Source: Uloborus plumipes
Lineage: Eukaryota; Arthropoda; Arachnida; Araneae; Uloboridae
DNA length: 64,000 nucleotides
Reading direction: 5' to 3'
NCBI GenBank assembly: GCA_038373865.1
Contig: JAXGGA010003393.1
Span: 1 to 64,000 of the forward strand
Position 1 is the first letter of the stretch, and every line of letters starts with the position of its first letter. The translations under genes were made by a program, and so were the position numbers. Positions 55,380-64,000 of this stretch are shown piece after piece. The notes beneath the pieces were generated by a model. That model was not told the origin of the DNA and did no database searches. It worked only from the letters and a program-made list of their open reading frames with translations.

Positions 55380-56010
55380 CGGTCATTTGGCCAATCGGGG
55401 GGTGGGGGGGGGGTGGGAGGTCCCCCCTCCCAAGTTTTGAAACAAAATGTGAATGCAAATTTGTGTGTATTTACCTTTTTCACAATATGTATTGAATTTG
55501 TCCCTTTGCCTTGACCCATCGTTTAGATGGGGGTTAAACTGCCCCCCGTCCACCTCATTTCTTTGAAAAATTTTGTTGTCTTTTGTCGCTCCCACTTATA
55601 TGTAAAAAACATTTTTACGTATAAGTGTGTTCTTTGTTGTTTTCCTATCAAATTTACTTTGAGTATACAAAATTTTATCCCCTTCTCTATACTTTTTTGA
55701 ATAGGGGCGTGCACAAAGGAGGTGAATACACCTGTTAGTCTAGAAAAAAGCTTTTTATTTTCGAGCTTTAAATTTTTCTGTCATTTTGTAAAAAAAATCG
55801 GTTGGGAATATACACCCTGATGTTAATAAAGCAAGCCTAAAATTGAAAATCGTTAAATAAGGAGGGAAGTATGTGCAGGGGGTAAAAATTAAGGTGGGGG
55901 AGGGCAGCCATTTTTGGCCAGACCAAAATTTCTGTACACACTCCTGCAGCTCCTGATAAAAATTTGGAAAAAAGGGCCTGTCCATCCCCCCCCCCCCTTC
56001 GGTGGAAAAA
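55380..56010. other. G/C-run-rich interval
   Basis: Several runs of 6-10 G or C (55398, 55423, 55540, 55988) in otherwise AT-rich sequence, like the G-run foldback families at 4446 and 7109. I could not define element ends. Confidence 0.4.
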
Positions 56011-57625
56011 AATTGATTCTAGTATTCAGCGTAAAATAAAATTGTCGACCATGTTTCGTCCGTTATTGTATGAAATTCATCCTCTAAATTACCGTCCATA
56101 ATGAATTTTACAACTCATCAAACCCGTATTTACCGCAGCAACACCATTGCTTTTACGTGGAAAATCGAGTAGACGAGATTAAAGCGGAGCTCATGTTTAC
56201 ATTTTCCTTGTCTATGATTGGTTCGAGTTGCTGGACGATGCAACGATAAAAGAAGCATGTTCCTTCGCAAAGATGATACAGTTCCTCATTTAATTTCAAT
56301 TTTCGAACTTAACTGCAGCAGTTAGTTCCAGAACTTTTTTTCTCGTAATTACTAAGCATAATTTTACGAAAAAGTGGTATTTTCTTTCGTGCCAGAATTT
56401 TTACTGCGAAACTTGATTTCTAGCAACAATTCTGGAGCTGAACCACGGACTAAATATTGCAGCATTGAGATTTGTTTTTTGAATTGTCTTTTTTTAATGT
56501 TTTTTCTCACTAAACGTTATACATGTAAGACATGTGTGTATAATTGTATTTTATCTTTTGGTAAAATTGGAACTTCAGTCGGCAAATTGATAATTTTTCC
56601 CCATCTCAAAAATTTTAGTTCGGAGCGCCCCCGTCCGTTTCATTAATATCTGCAGAGCTGTTTCTTTTCTAGTTGCAAATTGTCGTCAAATAATAGGCTC
56701 GTTGTGAAAGAAAATCAAAATTGCTGAGCGCGCAAAGCTTGCCGGATAGAAAAGATAACGCAGCATAATGACCAACGAAGTGTCACAAACAGTACAAATT
56801 CCTCGTTTAAACAGTTGACCTGTCAAATCACAACAACGCATCCGATGACGTCAGACTAATGGTGATTGATGATAGGCAGAGAAGCGTGCTAACGTTATTT
56901 ATTGTCGAAGGACAGCAGTCATTCGCTGTGCAATTAGGATCCAGGGTACGATTGGATATCACGTCGAATGAGTTATTATGGTTTTCTGTGGAAGCATTTA
57001 TCACGCTTAATACTGAATTGCTTCTATTAGAATCAAAGAAATTTTATATCCGTTTAAACATTTGGTAAAGAAATTTCTATTGTCTACCACAAAACTGGAA
57101 AAACAATTTACTAAAGAAGCATATTTTTTTTATTTTCTTCAAGTTAGAATTGATAAGGCTCTTGAAATGTAATTTTTTTTTCTCAAATAAAACAGTTATC
57201 TTGTTGTAGAACAGTGTAGTAATAGATATACGGATAAAGATATACGGAGGAAAACAAGTGCCTTCATTTGGGACATCAGTGGGAAGGGGGATCAATTGCC
57301 CTCCCCCCTCCTCTCCGTAACTTTGTATCAATTCAATGTATTTACATATAAATAAACACGTTTTTTGTTGTTTTTTTTTGTTATTATTCAAATTGAGTAC
57401 ATACCATTAACCCCCATTTGGAAAATTCAAAATGAAAGGCCTGATGAAAACACTATACAGCGTAGATTAACCAGTGAACAAACATCTCCCAGGGACGTAT
57501 TTTTCAGTAGGCTTTAGGAGTACTTTTCTTAGACAACTTGCCTGTAATAACTTCCTTCCAGACCCTTAAAGAAGTAAACGACTGAAACATGGATGAGTTT
57601 ATTCACTGAAATGATGGATTTTTTC
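56010..57625. other. 1.6 kb interval without recognised gene
   Basis: Short ORFs only (56374-56646, 56859-57068 and others), none recognisable. A further G-run patch lies at 57280-57310. Confidence 0.4.
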
Positions 57626-57633
57626 CCCTTTAA

Positions 57634-58041
57634 CCCTTTAAGCGGTTTGCCCGTACGGTGTACGTGCTACCCGAAATTGGCCTCATCTGGTTTGCCCGTA
57701 CGGCGTACGGGCATCGATATTTTCAGATTTCCTTTTCTGGTTTTCTCGAACTGTTCGGAAAATTGTAAACCTCAAAATTCACAGTAAGTGTGAGAGAAAT
57801 TTTTGCATAATTTGTAAACCATTCATTACTGCATGCAGAATGTACTTGAAAAAAGCAAATATTTCGGGATTTTGTGACCGAAATTGTAAAATAAAAAATG
57901 TTGTAAAAGCATTAAAACGAAAGAAAAATTTGAAAATTCTTTATATTCTTATTCTGTTAAGTATGGTACTTAACTATATGCAATAAAAAAATATGCCTTT
58001 TTTGGAAGCATTTCTGGTAAAATAATTGACCGCTTAAAGGG
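57634..58041. mobile_element. piggyBac-like MITE, 408 bp
   Basis: Perfect TTAA duplications at 57630-57633 and 58042-58045. Ends CCCTTTAAGCGGT and its exact complement. The left interior has GTTTGCCCGTACGG twice, spaced about 47 bp. No protein is encoded. Confidence 0.85.
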
Positions 58042-58216
58042 TTAAACACACCAAAAAACGTTTTGCAAATCTGCAGAAGTTATCTAAGTTTTTGAATACT
58101 AATCATGCATTTTTTTTAAATCCATTAAATTGCTTCATTATCAGGTGGCAAATGCTACAGTCTTTAATAATTTCATGATTTTTTTTAATGAAATAGTGCT
58201 TAATTTTTCATTCTTT

Positions 58217-59837
58217 ACGTTATAGGGTGAATATCAGGAAAAGTGCCAACTTGACCATGGAAATTTTCAATTTTTAAAGATACTCAGAAAATAAAATTAA
58301 TAGGGTATTTCAAATACACATTAGTAACAATTTTTTTAAAAAATTAGGGGCATGGTCAAGGTGAACATTTACCCCTATTTTTTTTGGGGGGGGGGTTGTC
58401 TTTGAGTGTTACCGACATGATGAGAATGCTACCGATCTGACAAATATTACAGATTCTACACACTTCTAGTGCACAAAAATAAACACATTCACTCACTACC
58501 TTTTATGTTTAAAAAGAAAATAATTCTTACTTAGAATATAATAATTCTTACAGCCTGAACGCTTTTTTGTATCATAAATAAAGTTAGAGACCAATTAAAA
58601 GTTAGTTAAAAATTAAATTAGTGCGACAAAGTTTTTTTTTTAAACAGATAAATAGGTTAATAGTTAAAAAATCAAAATAAAATAAAATTCTTAATACAAT
58701 CTTAAAAAATGAACTTAATCCAAGACAGAGTTTGGCCGGGGGGGGGCAGGGATTTGCACTAAACTGTTCGTAAGTTTTCCATTTTAAAGCAAAATTATAT
58801 TTTTGGGTGCAGTAGCAACGAACGAAGGTCTGAATATTGATGTAATAGAAAAGAGGGTGAAGACGGCAAAAATTTTGTTTAAAAACTCAAATTTTGCGGA
58901 AAAATTAATGTTTTTGAAGCACTTAAAAAAACAATAAATAAACTGCTTCCAATAATGAAAAATTTGGCGATGCACTTGAAATTATCTTTTTTCTTTAAAA
59001 CTCAACACAAAACACGAAGCGATTGCGAAAAAACATCGGTAATGCACGCATCCGTTTCGTAACAAATATCTTCTACTTCGGCGCTGCCGACATGACCGCT
59101 GCCGACATGACAAATTTCCCGCAATATGATAACTGATCATCCTTAATTAAAGATTTGAAAATAAAAACGCCTTATTATGCCCATGACGGTAGGTTTCTTT
59201 TCCAGTATGCAAAAATAGATTGAAAAATTAATTTATTTTGTGTCTTAATTTCCGCTGCCGACATGACACTTCATTTGGTAGAAACAGAAAAGTCAAAATT
59301 GAAAAAATCTTACCCGTAATTCAATGCAGCCGAAGTGAAAATTTTCTATCGGAAACATCACATATTAGAGCTTCACCCAGCGTAATTTTTGGCGCCAAAA
59401 AATGTTTTGTCTAGATTTTATCATTACGGAAGTTGGCTCCCTCGTCAAGTTATGAAAACTAGTGACAAGCAGAAATTGCTTTCTTTTTATCGATCTAAAT
59501 TCATTTTATCTTTAACACAAGAGTTAATCTTCATAGATGAACATAAAACACGTTATTTCCACACGTATTTGTTTCTGCTGCGATGTTTTATAATCCACAG
59601 GATATTTTTGAACTTTCCTATTCGAATGTGTGACGCGCTGCCGACATGACATTGAGGCAATAAAAAGAGTTCTATTGTCACAAATTAAAGCAAAACCTGA
59701 AAATTTTGTCATGGATTGTATGTGCGACGCAGTTTACTGTATGAGAAAAGAAAAATCTTTGGTTTTTATTTGGATGTGCTCGAGAAATTCATTTGTGACT
59801 TAAAGTAGCACTTTTCCTGATATTCACCCTATAACGT
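58217..59837. mobile_element. 1.6 kb TIR element with GCTGCCGACATGAC repeats
   Basis: Perfect 30-bp inverted ends starting ACGTTATAGGGTGAATATCA, with a 5-bp flanking duplication TCTTT (58212-58216, 59838-59842). The motif GCTGCCGACATGAC occurs at about 59088, 59101, 59251 and 59638, with a variant TACCGACATGA near 58408. No transposase is recognisable, so it is probably non-autonomous. Superfamily not assigned. Confidence 0.85.
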
Positions 59838-60108
59838 TCTTTTGGAAAATTAATTTTTCCTTTCTCTCGTATTGCCATCGGGAAATTGACGACATGCATT
59901 TTGGGGGGAAGTGGGACAATGATGGGAGTTCGGAATTCGAGACTTTCTCTCTAAAGTACTTGCTACGTTTTGGCTATTGAAAATAGGCCTACAGAAAGTG
60001 TAAAAGAAATCATTTGATCGTTTAACCTTTAACTGTACATTTGACTTAGTCAGACTTATCAATTATCATTTGGACTCATAAACAAGCGATATATTACAAA
60101 TATAACAC

Positions 60109-60190
60109 ACATTATAATTTACTTTGCTGCAGTTGTGATTTTCTAGAAGTGAATGAGAGAGAATGCAGGTACTTTTTTTTTTAATTTTAT
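60109..60190. repeat. Short direct repeat, copy 1
   Basis: ACATTATAATTTACTT.GCTG, GTGATTTTCTAGAAG, GAATGAGAGAGAATGCAGGT; repeated 188 bp downstream. Confidence 0.88.
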
Positions 60191-60296
60191 TTCGTACATT
60201 TTTTACATACTATTTTTTAACATTCATTTCTTGTATTTTATTTCGAAAATCTCTTTCTGCAATCACTTGGAAGGAAAACGAATTTTATTGTGCAAC

Positions 60297-60360
60297 AAAC
60301 ATTATAATTTACTTCGCTGTGATTTTCTAGAAGCGAATGAGAGAGAATGCAGGTCCTTTT
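60297..60360. repeat. Short direct repeat, copy 2
   Basis: Second copy of 60109-60175 with a few changes and a 5-bp deletion. Confidence 0.88.
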
Positions 60361-60582
60361 TTTTCTTGTGTTATTTTTTATATTTAAATTATTGGGCTCA
60401 TATTTTTTAAAGTCATGTTTCATAAACTGTTTCTGAAAACAGAGTTAACATCTTTCAGAAAAGTACTGCATGGAATTATTGTTACGTATCTTTGCCAAAC
60501 AACAACTATATGGATTGAAAGAAAAAATCAAACTTAAAGTGTTAACAGCTGTTGACAAACACATACAAATACTCTCACAGCT

Positions 60583-60803
60583 ACGAAACGTACTGTCTGT
60601 TTTCGAACTCTGCGCCCGACAGTCCCGAACGCTTCCATTTGAAAAAGGGGTGATAGGTTAAGGAGACGCGCTTGCCGGTGCTCTCAGTTTTTATTCGCTT
60701 CTTATTTCCTGGTTGAATGTTACTTTGCATTTACCCCCTACTTTAGGAGAATCAGAAGAGACCTCAGGCATGCGCAAATGCAAGGAAGGCCGTACGGTAA
60801 AAT
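60583..60803. repeat. Dispersed repeat B, copy 5
   Basis: Closest to 9195-9385. Shared order: CCATTTGAAAAAGGGGTGA, TTTTTATTCGCTTC, TTTCCTGGTTGAATGT, AATCAGAAGAGACCT, CATGCGCAAATG and GAAGGCCGTACGGTAAAAT. Confidence 0.72.
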
Positions 60804-60809
60804 ATTACA

Positions 60810-61180
60810 GTATGATTTAGTTTATTTATTTGAATATAACTGAAGAAAATACTTCTTTTTAATGACATAAGCAATTCTATTTTGTAAAACTTACTGTTTT
60901 ATCTGCTACTTTGAAACAAATTATTTTTAAAAATATTTCAGACTTTTCCTACCTTTAAAATGACCTACTTTCAAACAACCAAAAGTCAATAATAATGTGA
61001 TCTCATATCCACTTTAATTCAATTACGCAACCCTAACAATGAAGTACCCCACCACTGCTATCTTCTATTCCAATATTTACTAAAGTAACAACATTAATGT
61101 AATTCACTTTAAATCTGTTTAAAAAGAATAACGATTTAATTACGTTATAAATTCTAAAGCAAGTAAACAGGCATCGCTTC
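60810..61180. other. AT-rich interval, no gene seen
   Basis: Nothing supported. Confidence 0.45.
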
Positions 61181-61184
61181 AGCG

Positions 61185-61495
61185 ACTAAGAATCGCATTA
61201 GCCACCATTGTTCGAACTTCCTCCCCCCCTCAAAAGTCCCAATTATTAATTCATCTCTTGAACCAGCTATTTCCCCATAATACATCCCCGGCTAATGAGA
61301 TTAAACTGCGATAGCTAGAGTACTTGATGAGAAAAGACAACACTCCAATAGCAACATAATACAAAATCCTCTATGATCGGGGTTACAGCAGATAAGCCTC
61401 CAACTAATTTGGGAGCTTCTCTTTAACCGTAACTTTTCGACCACCCATTTAGGCATTAATAAAATTTAAATTAACCCTGCTATTTATACTTTACT
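61185..61495. promoter_or_regulatory. Candidate conserved or regulatory block (weak)
   Basis: Balanced composition and many homeodomain-like words (CCAATTATTAATTC, GGCTAATGAGATTAAACT, GGCATTAATAAAATTTAAAT). No ORF and no repeat relatives seen. Motif content only. Confidence 0.25.
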
Positions 61496-61969
61496 TGGGC
61501 TTGAAAAAAGATTTTGTTTTAAAAATGGCTTTTTTTCCCCTTTCCAAAACTCAGTATTATTCTTTTAGGTGTTTTTGGAGGTATTAGTATTGAGCATTAG
61601 TCTTAAAGTCGTATCTGTTATTTCTCTTTTTATTTTTGAGGGTAAATGTTCAATAAATGTTAGCCTTTTTTTGTACCAATTTTCGTAATTTTGGTCCTAA
61701 CTTTTGTCTTATTTAGATATTTAAAAATAGCGTGTCATATAGTAGCTGTTGCTCCATAAGTTTTAATCCAACCAATGCGCTTAGTGCAAAGTCATTTACT
61801 GTTACATTTCACAGAATGTTAAAATTGAACCTTTAAAGATAACACTAAATATTTTGGGTTTCGCTCCAAAACAAATTTTTGTATGTATGTATATATGTAT
61901 GAATGAAAGATAACATTCACTTAAGCAAGCAATAGCAAAGAAAACTCACTCTACAAATATAAAAATACT

Positions 61970-62200
61970 ATATTTAGTACTATTATTAATATTAAAGGCT
62001 AAACTATATAACATGATGATGTATTACAGGTGTTTCAGCTGGTTGTATGTAACTCTGAATTAAATATTATATTCACGTTCTTTGAAAATATACAAGTAAT
62101 ATATTGAATACTATTATTAATACTAAAGGTTAAACTATATTACATGATGATATATTACAACTGCATGCAAACTTAGCGTATATTCAATGGTTTTGAAAAT
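61970..62200. repeat. Low-copy repeat E, copies 2 and 3 in tandem
   Basis: ACTATTATTAATA.TAAAGG.TAAACTATAT.ACATGATGAT occurs twice, about 124 bp apart. The second unit also has TTGTATGTAACTCTGAAT upstream and AACTTAGCGTATATTCA downstream, as in 21155-21330. Confidence 0.7.
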
Positions 62201-62844
62201 CTTCTTTTTAGTTTAACTCTAAAAGAGTATTTTTTTCATTTTTTAAGCTATATTTAGAATTATTTCTTTGCAATGAAGAATCAGCTATATCAGTAACTCA
62301 TTTAGCTTCTTCTTTTGCAATACTGAAGTTCTCCTTTGGGAATGCAGAGAGTTTTATTTTTACTTTTTCAATAGATATTTATGAGTGATTTATATTATTT
62401 TATTTATATTTATCACTGTTAGTTTTTGTATTTAATTGGTTTCTTATTTTTTTTTTCTTTTTGAACATTTATAGTGCAGCAGATATGTGACAAAAAATAG
62501 TGGAATTGTGCCTTTAATGATAGAAGCAAATAACTTGGGGTGCACATACTATATATATTAACGAGTAATTCTGGATACGCGGCCATCTGAGATTTCGAAT
62601 ATTTCAGTAATGGCGGACGTTCGAAATTCCGGCCTCTGAGTAACGTATTATATACTTCTTTGTTTCGTTATTCACAATGTTAATAAGAGTACGTTGCGAA
62701 AAAAATCACGGAATTTAATACCCTTCTATATTAAAGTTCTATTGCATTATTTTTTTTCTAACGAATTTTAACTTTAACCGCTAGGGGCGTTTCATAGTTC
62801 TTTTTTTATCGCCCAAAAATGCGCAGCTGGGCAATTCCACGGTA

Positions 62845-63240
62845 ACTTACGTTACATTTCGACCAACTCTTATGCATTTAGTACCTCAGTACAGACAAAT
62901 TTTGTTGTACAAATCTTGTATGAAAGCATTTTTTGAAAATGACAGTTGAAAGCAAAATTAAAATGCAAAAATATTCGATGCATTTAAATTTTACAAAATC
63001 TAGCAGTCAAAGATAAGGCAGTAACTTGCGTTACACAAAAAGGGAATGACATAATATGAAAATTGGTTCTGAGGCAAATTTCTGCTCTATTACAGCTGTT
63101 TTATTGTTTGAAGCATAATTTATCAGTTCCTTATAATGCTTAGGAATATATTTTCATTAATTTAAAAATTTATTTCAAAAATTGAAAATTATGGGAATTT
63201 TTAACTGGGTAACTTATGTTACAATAACTTACATTACAAA
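62845..63240. repeat. GTAACTTACGTTAC-type repeat block
   Basis: GGTAACTTACGTTACA (about 62841), AGTAACTTGCGTTACA (about 63021), GGTAACTTATGTTACA and ATAACTTACATTACAA (63208-63240) are variants of one near-palindromic word spread over about 400 bp. They may be subterminal repeats of an element; no ends were defined. Confidence 0.5.
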
Positions 63241-64000
63241 ATTTACTTACAAGCATATCTTTATTACAAAAATTAATGAATGAAAATTACAGCTTAGTTT
63301 AGATCGAAACATTGAAAATTAACAATTATGAATTAAATTTACAGAAATTTAATATCAAACTCAATGAAAAATCAAAAATATTACATAACATAAGACTTAA
63401 ATCTATACTGGCTGCTGCTATTAACAAGTTCAGGTAATTCAATTTTTCAAATCATTCTTTCTTTCTTATTATAAATTTCATCTGTCGTTACTGGCCATTT
63501 CTAATTGGTTCCAACAGCAGCCATTACTTATATTTTAAACTCGTTTTCTTCAATAATCGTCACAACTCAAGGATACATTGTATTTTCGTACTTTACTACA
63601 CACCATTCACCAGCTTTTATCTCTGTTTTTTCTTCTTGTTCCTTAAAATACTTAACTAAACAAAACCCCTTAGTTTGTTAATTTCTAGTTCTTAAATGGT
63701 CATTGTCAATGTGCGGATCTTCAGAAAGTATTTTTGATAAATTTTGCTTTTTCTAACATATTTCAATACCATAAAGAGGGACTTATATTTAAAAATCTGT
63801 AATATCCACATGACTTTTCTCATACCCCTTCTACAGCGCATCTTTTCTGCAGAGTTTAGTGGCATTTTAATGCAGAATAAAATGTATTTCACCTGTAAGA
63901 GATAAAATATTTTCGTATTTGTTACTTCTAAAACATATTTGATAATTTTAAATCATAACAGAAGTCATTTTTGAATAATTTATAGTACATTACTCCTAAA
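63241..64000. other. AT-rich window end, no gene seen
   Basis: A short minus-strand ORF (63892-63692) is unrecognised. Nothing else supported. Confidence 0.45.

Overview
This is an AT-rich eukaryotic window of non-coding and repeat DNA. I find no host protein-coding gene, rRNA gene, intact tRNA gene or CRISPR array. The transposon types present (mariner, Tc1/Tc3-like, piggyBac-like TTAA elements, tRNA-derived SINEs, hammerhead-bearing tandem repeats) fit an arthropod genome, perhaps an arachnid. That assignment is inference; no marker gene is present to fix it.

The most interesting content is a family of hammerhead-ribozyme repeats (retrozyme-like elements) at three loci. Locus 1 (5237-6968) is a tandem array of about 271-bp units plus an inverted end unit, bounded by a perfect 14-bp target-site duplication. 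It holds seven type I hammerhead motifs with the core CUGAUGA...GAAA...GUC. Locus 2 (46719-47130) is a smaller head-to-head copy with a perfect 13-bp duplication. Locus 3 (50091-50324) is a degenerate copy with a 14-bp duplication carrying one mismatch. The stem III sequence switches between two different palindromes (CAGCTG and CTGCAG), so self-complementarity is kept while the sequence changes. This is what is expected of hammerheads that cleave as dimers in concatemeric or circular RNA.

Layout. 0-5 kb: a TTTTACAGT repeat, a piggyBac-like TTAA element, a 1.3-kb mariner with a broken transposase, and a G-run foldback element. 5-7 kb: the large retrozyme array. 7-10 kb: a small hAT-like MITE with 8-bp duplications, a 170-bp direct duplication, and repeat copies. 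10-18 kb: mostly single-copy-looking AT-rich DNA with one MITE, a short tandem array and a possible regulatory block. 18-23.4 kb: nested insertions (a DUF4817-type deletion derivative inside a TTTTACAGT repeat; a MITE inside a CCGTAAAA-ended element), a CATCGG-rich element and a 1.3-kb TIR element. 26-28.7 kb: three Tc1/mariner-type elements back to back in TA repeats. 32-39 kb: two SINE heads, a 480-bp duplication 5 kb apart, and a 2.6-kb inverted repeat. 39-46 kb: an element with three TGACGTCA sites, a 651-bp palindromic MITE and a 232-bp hairpin MITE. 46-52 kb: retrozyme loci 2 and 3, a mariner remnant, piggyBac-like MITEs and a possible solo LTR. 57-60 kb: another TTAA MITE and a 1.6-kb TIR element with repeated GCTGCCGACATGAC motifs. 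60-64 kb: low-copy repeats and a GTAACTTACGTTAC-type repeat near the window end.

No gene pathway can be described. The elements record transposition by several machineries: TA-targeting Tc1/mariner, TTAA-targeting piggyBac-type, 8-bp hAT-type, and reverse-transcription-based retrozymes and SINEs. None of the transposase remnants is intact, so any copy still moving would need enzymes supplied from elsewhere.
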